From assembly GCA_016219965.1 (NCBI GenBank), contig JACRJM010000007.1, positions 308,294 to 372,293 of the forward strand: a stretch of 64,000 nucleotides of DNA. The letters run 5' to 3'. Both the position numbers and the translations under genes were made by a program. This DNA is from Candidatus Schekmanbacteria bacterium (lineage in GTDB: Bacteria; Schekmanbacteria; GWA2-38-11; J061). Positions 16,301-23,382 of this stretch are shown piece after piece. Within the stretch, counting starts at the first letter, position 1, and each line of letters starts with the position of its first letter. The notes beneath the pieces are model-generated. The model did not search any database. It had not been told where the DNA came from and saw only the letters and a list, made by a program, of their open reading frames with translations.

Positions 16301-17736
16301 TTCATGGCAAGTCCGGAATAATACTTAAGGTCAACTCCGAGGCGCCTTGCCTGTTCTTCGATGAAACTTCCCGTGCCTGCAGCACAGACATAATTCATCA
16401 CAGAAAAAGTCACATTCCCTTTTTGCATCACCGTAAATTTTGCATCCTGCCCGCCGATTTCAATGATAGTGTCAATGTCGGGATTCAAATGATATGCTGC
16501 GCGGGCATGGGCAGTAATCTCATCAACAGCAAAATCTGCGCGGGTCACACGCTGGATAAACTTACGTCCGGAGCCGGTTGTCCCTGTTCCTGTAATACTG
16601 AACTTGACTGAAAGTCTTTTCTCAATTTCCTTTAAAGCCCGGGTAAGTTTCTGGACTGCGGGAATGGGTTGGCTCATAGTGCGGGTATAGAACCCTGCAA
16701 GCACTCTCTTATCCATACCCATAAGAATTGCTTTTGTGCTTGTTGAGCCGATGTCAAGCCCCAGATAACAGTCAATAGCCATCTGACTTTCAAGCTTTTC
16801 ATATATATCAATCTCAACATCATTACTGATAAACGACTGCCAGCTTGAAAAATCTGTGAGAGATGTCTTTCCCTCTGCTAAGGGAGGATAAAAATATGAC
16901 CTCGAAACCATTGCACCGGATAGAAGACTGCTCACCTCAATTAACGGCTCGCTGTCCTGGACAGGCTGATTTTCAGCCGCAGACAGGGCAGCACCGATTG
17001 CACCGGCGTATTCGCTGTCAGGAAATATTGTTAAAGGCTGATTCAGCGCTTCTTCCAGATACTGGACCACTTTCTTGTTCTTGCTGACACCACCTACTGC
17101 AAGAACTGGCTGAAGAATCTCGATGCTGTGGAAAAGAGTGTCACAGATATTCTGAGCTACACCATGGCAAAGGCCAGCGGCTATTGCCGGAAGGTCATAG
17201 CCCTGCTGCTGCATATGGACAAGGTCTGTTTTTGCGAATACTGCACAGCGGGTTGCAATCTTAGGAGGCTCTCCATGATATTTTTCAGCAAGGGCTGAAA
17301 GCTCCGTACTTCCTCTAAGCCCAAGACGTGATGCCTGCTGGTCTAAAAATGAGCCGGTGCCAGCGGCACAGGCAGAATTGGATATGTATTTTTTATATCT
17401 GCCATTTCCATCAAAGAGTATGAGTCCGAAAGTTTCTCCACCGATTGTAATGATCGAGCGTGCTTCCGGGCAAACGTTTTTTACGCCTGCGATGATTGCA
17501 ACCTGTTCATTAACCTCAATGCCGGAAGTAAAGAACTCACGTCCTTTTTCAGCAATAACCCCGAAACTGGCAAGCTTTCGAACAGGGAGGCTCCCAAGCA
17601 TTTCTTCGAGGACTGCATATATTTTTCCGTTGTGGGGGCGGTAATCTTTGTATGCGACTGCTCTTCCATGATCAAGAAGAACAAGTGCGATTGAAACAGA
17701 GCCAATATCTATTCCTGCTGATCTGCATTCCTTCAC
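13381..17736 (-). CDS. Giant double acyl-CoA dehydratase activase / HgdB-like protein
   Basis: The 1451-residue protein has two BcrAD/BadFG ATPase domains: residues about 5-255 (GIDIGSVS, ACAAGTGSFLDQQA, TRCAVFAKTDL) and 325-580 (GLDIGSTSTKA, VCAAGTGSFIEEQA, DRCTVFMERDL). Both keep the two cysteines that hold the bridging [4Fe-4S] cluster in 2-hydroxyglutaryl-CoA dehydratase activators. A DUF2229-type region (about 735-960) and an HgdB-like C-terminal part follow. Such enzymes use ATP to drive single electrons into a difficult reduction or dehydration. Proteins of this size and domain order are known and usually stand alone; their substrate is not established. It is monocistronic here, with no dehydratase or benzoyl-CoA reductase subunits nearby. 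Confidence 0.87.
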   Translation of the reverse strand: MKECRSAGIDIGSVSIALVLLDHGRAVAYKDYRPHNGKIYAVLEEMLGSLPVRKLASFGVIAEKGREFFTSGIEVNEQVAIIAGVKNVCPEARSIITIGGETFGLILFDGNGRYKKYISNSACAAGTGSFLDQQASRLGLRGSTELSALAEKYHGEPPKIATRCAVFAKTDLVHMQQQGYDLPAIAAGLCHGVAQNICDTLFHSIEILQPVLAVGGVSKNKKVVQYLEEALNQPLTIFPDSEYAGAIGAALSAAENQPVQDSEPLIEVSSLLSGAMVSRSYFYPPLAEGKTSLTDFSSWQSFISNDVEIDIYEKLESQMAIDCYLGLDIGSTSTKAILMGMDKRVLAGFYTRTMSQPIPAVQKLTRALKEIEKRLSVKFSITGTGTTGSGRKFIQRVTRADFAVDEITAHARAAYHLNPDIDTIIEIGGQDAKFTVMQKGNVTFSVMNYVCAAGTGSFIEEQARRLGVDLKYYSGLAMNAPAPLISDRCTVFMERDLNHMLSLGYSREELLAAALHSVRDNYLSKVAHVNKIGSHIAFQGATAKNHALVMAFEQKLRKPIYVSKFCHLTGALGVCLKMADAGLSLDSRFRRDLHKEQIVVDEYVCDYCKNHCKINSIVLDDETLGWGYMCGRVEHDIEYRKKEVSGFDLLRNHRRVFDVSGKSSSHYEHADVSIFGEFQKGGIRAVIRRPEFSLSRLRNRIQFNAIEIRNELFSSGIVQRHQNGESTSQIKIGLPSTLNMIEYLPLWQLFFKSLGFTFIVSTADTSRISEGKEISGAEYCAPLTEFHGHVRELEGEADFIFYPQLFENTTQMPDNKQEEEPKSYCYYSSYAIPIIRSIPGFDLEGKLIAPVLKMNGNIDETIRELYLSFPEEMKERTSFNLVEEAFQLAWDWFRERRADLRDLFRSQLGASNDIGIVLMGRPYLVLNNALNKKIPDKLAGMGIQSFSMDMVPVEEERLDLAKDFLRFNHWYYGNLIIRTAEIVAQTPGLFPIYLTAFKCSPDSFIISYFREIMDYYGKPYLILQIDDHEAGEGYDTRLEAAIETFRNYSVSNLKAKRPVIRLKKTFEKKTYLIPSYDPLSGRLIQGALINAGIDSMLIEETPEIFQRSLRINDGQCLPVSIMALGIQHTIKKHGLDPAKTALFSNTESQVSCNLPQYPVMIKKMLERLSGGMEKVDVLVSRFPPTDLSIELVYEIYMSYLIAGLVQKITHKIRPREKHDGMTDRIYRKSLDKLFDCFAGGASKEDVFKAIVDDFLNVEIERSSLPGVGVVGDLYVRDNDTFNQGLIRVLEKAGAEAVTVPLVDSINLVVGNHFKIQWTRGWYFELLRDKVAYNTLQLFSKKIISIAAPILQNGTCQLKRDPLEYLIKYGFNVRHGGETAENLLKAYYLYENCSDLKFIVNVNPIFCCPGLISEAIYKKVEKDIGIPIVSITYDGTTSDKNRVLRPYLHFLK

Positions 17737-18334
17737 GTCTAACCACCATCACATTAATGTGGAATGTCTGAACATGGAACAGTATATATTTTTCAGAATT
17801 TATTTCTAACTTCTGTTTACTCCTATGAGCTAAATTTTAGATATAGGCAATAGAAAAAGATATTGAAAAGAGTCAAAAAATATATTCAGAGATTCCATAT
17901 TTGTCATTGCGAGCAACGCGAAGCAATCTCGTAGTTACTGTCATTTCCTTATTTCTTCTTGTCATTCCCGTGCAAACGGGAATCCAGTCTTTTTTCTGTT
18001 CATTCTTTTGCGTGCCCAAAAGAATGAACCAAGAAAAGGGCACCCCAGAAAATTTCCGGACGGTTAGCTCAGTCGTCCTTCAGTAAATTTTTTCAACTCG
18101 CACGTCCTGCGCTCAAACAAGAAAAAATTTCTAACCTTCAGGACTTCCCTCGCTCACCTGAAATTTTCAATGGGGTTAAAAAAAAGAAGTAAGATGTCTC
18201 CAGAATTTAATATTGATATATGTAATAAAGCTAAGATATATTTAAAATACAAATAAATCATATCATAAATGAAAATACAGATTAACATCTATAAGCAACA
18301 CCTAACCTAGATTGATGACTAAGGATTTGTTTCG
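17737..18334. repeat. 598-bp intergenic region packed with genome-type repeats
   Basis: Three classes of common bacterial intergenic repeats lie in series. First is an ATTGC...GCAAT element (17906-17927). Next is ATTCCCG-tgcaaa-CGGGAAT (17964-17983). Third is CATTCTTTTG-cgtgcc-CAAAAGAATG (18001-18026), leading into the GGGCACCCC-type repeat detailed separately. 18190-18334 is AT-rich leader of the kinase gene. I see no convincing coding sequence. Confidence 0.7.
18038..18187 (+). repeat. Left copy of an inverted repeat bracketing the HipA-like kinase
   Basis: It starts GGGCACCCCAGAAAATTTCC, passes a central TTTTTTCAACTCG block (18089-18101) and a CTCACCTGAA block, and ends in TTTTCAATGGGGTTAAAA. 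The same landmarks occur in the same order on the opposite strand at 20100-19843. Confidence 0.6.
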
Positions 18335-19729
18335 ATGACAGATTGGGTTCGCGTTACTAATGCCGAATCAAGCCAAGAACGTGAAAAGTGGCTTATAGTT
18401 CAAAGACAAGATATTCAATATTTTTGTAAGCCACAAAAAGAAGGAAGTTGTGACATTCACGATAAAGAATTTTGCTATGATTGCTATAAATATGCGACAG
18501 CCAATGAGGCAGTTTGCACAATTTTGGCTAAGCATATAGGATTGGCATCCCTCGAATATAAATGGATTGATTATTCTGGTTTACAATATTTCGCCATTGA
18601 ATATCTTGGTGTCAATGCAAAGCTCCGCGATTACCTTAGAAGAGAGGGCAATGCAAATTCCCAAAAATTAATATTTATAAATGGAGTAGAGGTTGCTGCA
18701 CAATCAGCCTGTTTCGATTTATTTGTAAATAACACAGACCGTACTTGTGGAAATTTCGTTTACCGAAGATTTTCTGAAAATGAAGCTAAACTTTACTCAA
18801 TTGATTATGATGATGCGTTACTTGGGAAAGATATCAAATGTAAAGAGATGAAAAAAAGAATTGCTGCATTGGAAAATGGAAAAATTTATAAGCAGAAGTG
18901 TAAAAAGCTCTTAGAAGTTTTTAACTCGCCTGAATTGAAAGATATTATTGATAGTACCGTGGACTCAATCAAAAACATTCCAAATGAAGTTATTAAAAAT
19001 GCGGTAAACGAAGTCCCTAAAGATTGGTGGATAGATGAAACAATACCAAAACAATTGGTTAATGCCTTAATAAACCGCAGGGATAGTTTTAATCAACATT
19101 TTAATATCAAAGCCAAATGCAACCCATGTATAACTGATAATTATCAGAAGACGTGTGAAGAATATAAATTCCCAGAAATGTTTCAAGGAGAGCAATATAA
19201 TTTAAGCGCCACTATAGATACAAAGGATCAATCAATGATCACTTCAAAAGAAGATAAATTTGAAGCCATTAAGTTATCTTATGATTCCTTGTGGAAGGAA
19301 ATAATGTTTAGAAGAGAAAAAGAACATCGGTCTACAAGGGATATACTTATTTTTTTTGGCGCTTTAGCTGTGTTCATTAACAATTATGAAAGCATAATTC
19401 CAATAAATTTTTTTATCGGTCTAATTGTTTTAATTATTGTTATTGGCTATTGTGGAATATTTTTTATATATGAAAATGCGATGCGTCACAATAAAGCAGC
19501 CCAGGTTATTGCAAAAATTAATAGAATTCTTGGTTTTCATGATAACAATATGTATGTACTAGACGGAAGGCTTTTCCCTGATAAATGGAGAAATTGGGGG
19601 AAAGAAAAAAACTTATTTAATACAATAAATCGTGGATGGGCATGGTTGTACCATATAATTTTTTTATTAATCGGTGGGTTGTTATTAATTGGGTTTGCTA
19701 CAATGAAATATATAAGCAAGCTTCCATAA
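18335..19729 (+). CDS. HipA-like kinase fused to a membrane-helix domain
   Basis: The 464-residue protein looks like a HipA_2-type kinase at about 15-260. A putative ATP-site Lys sits in YFCKPQ (K32), an alpha-C-like Glu in ANEAV (E58), the catalytic loop is NNTDRTCGN (D135, N140), and the metal motif is SIDYDDALLG (D157/D159). The last 150 residues hold a basic amphipathic stretch (KEIMFRREKEHRSTRD) and three predicted transmembrane helices (about 333-350, 356-378, 437-460). It is single, AT-rich and bracketed by inverted repeats, next to a toxin-antitoxin module. By analogy it could be a membrane-tethered Ser/Thr kinase toxin or defence effector. The fusion to membrane helices is unusual to me; function is unproven. 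Confidence 0.6.
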   Translation: MTDWVRVTNAESSQEREKWLIVQRQDIQYFCKPQKEGSCDIHDKEFCYDCYKYATANEAVCTILAKHIGLASLEYKWIDYSGLQYFAIEYLGVNAKLRDYLRREGNANSQKLIFINGVEVAAQSACFDLFVNNTDRTCGNFVYRRFSENEAKLYSIDYDDALLGKDIKCKEMKKRIAALENGKIYKQKCKKLLEVFNSPELKDIIDSTVDSIKNIPNEVIKNAVNEVPKDWWIDETIPKQLVNALINRRDSFNQHFNIKAKCNPCITDNYQKTCEEYKFPEMFQGEQYNLSATIDTKDQSMITSKEDKFEAIKLSYDSLWKEIMFRREKEHRSTRDILIFFGALAVFINNYESIIPINFFIGLIVLIIVIGYCGIFFIYENAMRHNKAAQVIAKINRILGFHDNNMYVLDGRLFPDKWRNWGKEKNLFNTINRGWAWLYHIIFLLIGGLLLIGFATMKYISKLP

Positions 19730-19842
19730 CTACACAGATAAAATTTTAGGTGATTATAAAAGCGTGAGACTTTACTAATGGATGTGAAAGCGTATTAACT
19801 TAAAAAAGCAATAAATAGTACAGCTTTCAATCTTTATTTTTC

Positions 19843-20100
19843 ATTTTTTTAGCCCCTTGAAAATTTGTATATTTCCACGCAGGAGTGTTGAAAATCTCCA
19901 TATGTAATGTTTTGTCATTTTATTATATTCGCTCACTCACCTCGCAATCAAATTGCATGGTTGCACTCGCTATCATATTCAGGTGAGAGATGGAAAGTCT
20001 GAGGGTTAAAATTTCTGACTGTCTGAGCCCGAAGGTCGAGTTGAAAAAATTACCGAAGACTGACCGAAACGAGCCACATGGAATTTTTCAGAGGGCACCC
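19843..20100 (-). repeat. Right, inverted copy of the repeat bracketing the kinase
   Basis: Read on the minus strand it begins GGGTGCCCTCTGAAAAATTCC, includes TTTTTTCAACTCG and CTCACCTGAA, and ends in TTTTCAAGGGGCTAAAA, matching the left copy landmark by landmark. It is about 100 bp longer because of an insertion before the last block. The rest of 19730-20119 holds no gene I can support. Confidence 0.6.
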
Positions 20101-20119
20101 AAAATCTAATATAAATTCC

Positions 20120-20167
20120 TTGAACACTATATGCACTTTGCATATAATTGTATGCAGTTTGCATATA
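20120..20167 (+). promoter_or_regulatory. Sigma-70 promoter with tandem operators for the MNT-HEPN pair
   Basis: TTGAAC (20120-20125), a 17-bp spacer and TATAAT (20143-20148) form a near-consensus promoter. Palindrome 1, TATATGC-acttt-GCATATA (20128-20146), fills the spacer and covers the -10. Palindrome 2, TGTATGC-agttt-GCATATA (20149-20167), follows 21 bp on, two helical turns, on the same face. A protein bound here would block transcription, so autorepression by the HTH-bearing antitoxin is likely. Confidence 0.8.
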
Positions 20168-20177
20168 AGGAATAGAA

Positions 20178-20765
20178 ATGAAAGAACTGACAAAAAACAG
20201 GGCTGGGCTTTTAAGACTCTTCTACACGAATCCGGAAAGAGAATTTTATATTCAGGAAATCGGGAGAATCTTAGGGAAAAAACCGGGTGTTTTTCAGAGA
20301 ATGCTGAATAACATGGAAAAAGAAAAGATTATATCCAGCGAATACAGGGCTAATGCCCGGTATTTCAGGGCAAACAAAACCTATCCGCTGTACAAAGAAC
20401 TAAAAAGTATTGTTTTTAAAACAGTAGGTATCACGGGAAGTATAAAAGAAGTTTTAGATAAAATCGGGAATATAAAGTTGTCATTTATATATGGCTCATT
20501 TGCCAAAGAAAAAGAAACTATCCTTTCTGATATTGACCTTGTCATAATAGGCAAACCTGATGAAGATAAGCTTATTAAGCAGTTCGATAAATTGGAAGAT
20601 ACACTCAGGCGTGAAATTAATTATAAACTTTTCAGCCCTGCTGAATTTAGAAAAAATGTAGAAAAAGAGGAACCATTTCTGATAGAAATTATAAGAGAAA
20701 AAAAAATAATGATCACAGGGACTGAGGATGAGTTACGAAAAATTCTTGAAGTCAAACCTCATTAA
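20178..20765 (+). CDS. MNT nucleotidyltransferase antitoxin with N-terminal winged HTH
   Basis: The 195-residue protein has a winged helix-turn-helix at about 1-75 (MKELTKNRAGLLRLFYTNP, then IGRILGKKPGVFQRMLNNMEKEKII). A minimal nucleotidyltransferase domain follows at about 90-185 with the signature GSFAKEKETILSDIDL. MNT antitoxins inactivate the partner HEPN RNase toxin, in characterised pairs by AMPylating it. The downstream HEPN gene overlaps by 38 nt. The HTH and the two palindromes in its promoter fit autorepression. The short leader has AGGAATAG upstream of the ATG. Confidence 0.85.
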   Translation: MKELTKNRAGLLRLFYTNPEREFYIQEIGRILGKKPGVFQRMLNNMEKEKIISSEYRANARYFRANKTYPLYKELKSIVFKTVGITGSIKEVLDKIGNIKLSFIYGSFAKEKETILSDIDLVIIGKPDEDKLIKQFDKLEDTLRREINYKLFSPAEFRKNVEKEEPFLIEIIREKKIMITGTEDELRKILEVKPH

Positions 20766-21186
20766 GAAACAGCAGCCAGATTTTAAACAGATCAAATATC
20801 AGTTAAAACGTACAGAAAAGGACCTGAAAACTGCAGAGTCCCTATTATCAATCGACCTTACATGGGCATTTGCTGTTGCCTACCATGCTATGATGAGGGC
20901 AAGCAAAGCCCTCATGTTTTCCAAGGGATTTCTCCCCACATCAAAACAGTCTCATAAAACCATAATAGAGTTTACAAGGCTAATCATGGGCGATGAATAC
21001 GAAAATATAATTAGCCGCTTTAACCGTATGCGCAGGAAACGCCATGATTTTATCTACGACTCACAAAACCACATAACAACGCAAGAAGCTGAAACCGCAA
21101 TAGACACGGCAAAAAAATTAATCGAAAAAATAAAAGATTTTGTCACCAAAGAAAACCCTCAGAAGGAACTGTTCCGAAAAAAATAG
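20728..21186 (+). CDS. HEPN-domain ribonuclease toxin
   Basis: The 152-residue protein is a HEPN helical bundle. Helix 1 covers about 20-42, helix 2 carries WAFAVAYHAMMRASKALM, and the RX4-6H catalytic motif lies in NRMRRKRHDFIYD (about 106-118). HEPN toxins of this group are metal-independent RNases. It overlaps the 3' end of the MNT gene by 38 nt, so toxin synthesis is coupled to antitoxin translation. The Arg/His motif looks intact, so the module is probably active. A Lys-rich tail ends the protein. Confidence 0.85.
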   Translation: MSYEKFLKSNLIKKQQPDFKQIKYQLKRTEKDLKTAESLLSIDLTWAFAVAYHAMMRASKALMFSKGFLPTSKQSHKTIIEFTRLIMGDEYENIISRFNRMRRKRHDFIYDSQNHITTQEAETAIDTAKKLIEKIKDFVTKENPQKELFRKK

Positions 21187-21211
21187 TAAGAGGAAACCTC
21201 CATCTTTCCTT

Positions 21212-21970
21212 TTATCTAACCAAGTATATTATTCCTACAGCTACCCCGACACTAACCACAACCCAGCGAAGCGATGATGGTCTGACACGGCCGGCAAGTC
21301 TACCGCCCAATGACCCACCTATGATGGCTCCTGCTGCCATAACAAAAGCGGCAGGCCAGACAACCTGCCCTGAAAAAAGGAAGAATATGGAAGCTGAAAC
21401 ATTTACGCTGAAGGTGAATGTCTGCTTTAGTGCATTTAGCCTTGTAAGCGAATCTTCAAGTGCAAGACCGAGAACTGCAAGCGTAATGACACCAAGCCCT
21501 GCACCAAAATATCCGCCATAGATCCCTGCAATACCGACAGGCAGGATCACCCATTTATGCGATATTACGGAGCTTCCTTTATTGGCAGTCCTTAGTATAA
21601 GCCACCTTCGCAAAGGTTCCTGAACTGCAAGCAATCCTGATGCAATGAGGATGAGAAAAGGAACGAGTGAGCGGAAAAGTTTTTCTCCCGAATTTATGAG
21701 CAACACACCGCCAATTACTCCGCTTATGATGCCTGTCGGAAGGAAGAGCCAAAACCTCTCCTTCTGCCCGCGCAAATCATTTGACTGAGCAAAAGCTCCG
21801 CCAAGTTGTCCCGGACACAAAGCTATAGTGTTGGTAACGTTTGCAGCTATCGGAGGAATCCCTGCCGCAAGGAGCATTGGGAATGAAATAAGTGTGCCTC
21901 CTCCGGCAAGTGCATTCATTATGCCCGCTATCACACCGGCCAATCCTAAAAGTAAATATTCAAAAATCAT
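21212..21970 (-). CDS. TSUP/TauE-SafE family membrane exporter
   Basis: The 252-residue protein has about eight transmembrane helices arranged as two homologous halves. Family marks are NALAGGGTLISFPMLL near the N-terminus and GGYFGAGLGVI after the midpoint. TauE/SafE proteins export sulfite, sulfoacetate or related organosulfur anions; the substrate cannot be read from the sequence, though a siroheme reductase elsewhere in the window makes sulfite plausible. It lies 53 bp after the glycosyltransferase gene on the same strand. Its 3' end converges on the HEPN gene with a 25-bp gap. Confidence 0.9.
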   Translation of the reverse strand: MIFEYLLLGLAGVIAGIMNALAGGGTLISFPMLLAAGIPPIAANVTNTIALCPGQLGGAFAQSNDLRGQKERFWLFLPTGIISGVIGGVLLINSGEKLFRSLVPFLILIASGLLAVQEPLRRWLILRTANKGSSVISHKWVILPVGIAGIYGGYFGAGLGVITLAVLGLALEDSLTRLNALKQTFTFSVNVSASIFFLFSGQVVWPAAFVMAAGAIIGGSLGGRLAGRVRPSSLRWVVVSVGVAVGIIYLVR

Positions 21971-22023
21971 ATTCTTTATTTAACACAGCATATCAGTTGG
22001 CACAAAATAAATTGAAAAACAGA

Positions 22024-23265
22024 TTAAGACCTTACAAGATTCCGCAACCCGCTAACAACCCAGCATATTCCATAGGCCTGAAGAAAGGCATTGCATGGCT
22101 GTAAAGGCAGATAGTAGCGCGGCCAGTCATGGGGCAGCCAGAGGATTATTCCTGCATAGGAGATAACAATCCATAAGAGTATGAGATCGAGTCCGCAGTA
22201 ACGAAGCCTTTTATACCCCTGCCGGAATGACATAATACAGAATGCAACAATTCCCAGCAAAAGGATAACGCGGTCCACTGGAAGTCCAATATTGGCGAAA
22301 GGGGCAAATACACCTGTGTTTTTCCAGAGCGCGGAAATCCTCTCCGGCAATGTGCTAAGTGACTGGTAAGGAATATCAAAGACAATATCATTCATTTCGA
22401 GCATATGCTTAAATCCAGCCAGAGGCGCATGATAAAGAAATGGATTTGAAAGATAAAAAACCATACCTGCAACTCCAAGCACAATGAACATACACAGAAA
22501 AGCGGCATATGCTTTGATCCGACTTGAATAAATCGAAAGCAATGCTTCACCTGCAATTGAGATGATACACACAAGAAGTATAAGCAGTGCATTAAGCTTG
22601 GTACCGACAGCAGCGCCGGCAGCAAGCCCGGTGAGTATTGCACAATACACAGCGCTCCCTGTGTGATTGTCCCGCAGTGAACGCAGAAGATAAACCATTC
22701 CAATCAGAGTGAGCAATCCAAAAGTAAAAGCAGGAGTGTCAATCATTGCTCGGCGGCTCAAATCAAGCAGAAGCCTTGCACCAAGAAGATTGGCAAGGGC
22801 AAGGAGTCCGCACCATTGATTCGTTACAAGTGTAACAAGCCAGTAAAAAGAAAGACAAGCGATAACACCCATAATTGCTACAGGGAATCGGGCACGGGCA
22901 ACAACTTTAGCAGGCGGCACAGTATGTCCCATATTCCATTCGCGGCTTTTTGACCACTGCCAGAGATATTCCCGGGGATCACCCCTAAAATCAGTTGTCA
23001 CGGCACCAAGACCAATCAAGTATTTCCCTATCTGAGGCTGGCGTGAGCCAAAGGTGTTGAATTCCTTATACCAGTCCGGATCGCTAAAATTGCGCTCAAG
23101 CGCATAGAGACGGAAAAGCCTTTCCGATACCGTAATCCATGTAGATTCATCACCCTGGTAGTTGCCGAGGTCGTCAAGGTCTGAGAGAAAGATAAAACAG
23201 AGGAAAGGCAAAAGCACCAATCCGGCAAGGATCGACACAATCTTCTGTTTATTCTGGCAGGGCAT
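22024..23265 (-). CDS. GT39/ArnT-like membrane glycosyltransferase
   Basis: The 413-residue polytopic membrane protein has about nine helices. The first periplasmic loop carries the acidic motif GDESTW typical of lipid-linked-sugar transferases of the PMT/ArnT/GT39 superfamily. They transfer a sugar from a polyprenyl phosphate carrier to protein, lipid A or glycan on the outer side of the membrane. It is shorter than ArnT (about 550), lacking most of the C-terminal soluble part. A possible two-gene operon with the TSUP exporter is indicated by strand and spacing. Confidence 0.75.
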   Translation of the reverse strand: MPCQNKQKIVSILAGLVLLPFLCFIFLSDLDDLGNYQGDESTWITVSERLFRLYALERNFSDPDWYKEFNTFGSRQPQIGKYLIGLGAVTTDFRGDPREYLWQWSKSREWNMGHTVPPAKVVARARFPVAIMGVIACLSFYWLVTLVTNQWCGLLALANLLGARLLLDLSRRAMIDTPAFTFGLLTLIGMVYLLRSLRDNHTGSAVYCAILTGLAAGAAVGTKLNALLILLVCIISIAGEALLSIYSSRIKAYAAFLCMFIVLGVAGMVFYLSNPFLYHAPLAGFKHMLEMNDIVFDIPYQSLSTLPERISALWKNTGVFAPFANIGLPVDRVILLLGIVAFCIMSFRQGYKRLRYCGLDLILLWIVISYAGIILWLPHDWPRYYLPLQPCNAFLQAYGICWVVSGLRNLVRS

Positions 23266-23382
23266 TAAAAAGTCTGTTATTATTCATATGATTGCGGAAA
23301 ATATCATACCCTTCAGATAAAATCAATTTAGAAGCCGGTGGCTGAATGATTTGTCTGAAAAAGTCAGTTTCCCTTAAAAAGC

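Noticed and set aside
17737..20177. Insertion sequence or prophage
   Set aside because: No transposase, integrase or phage gene is visible; only repeats and AT-rich accessory genes.
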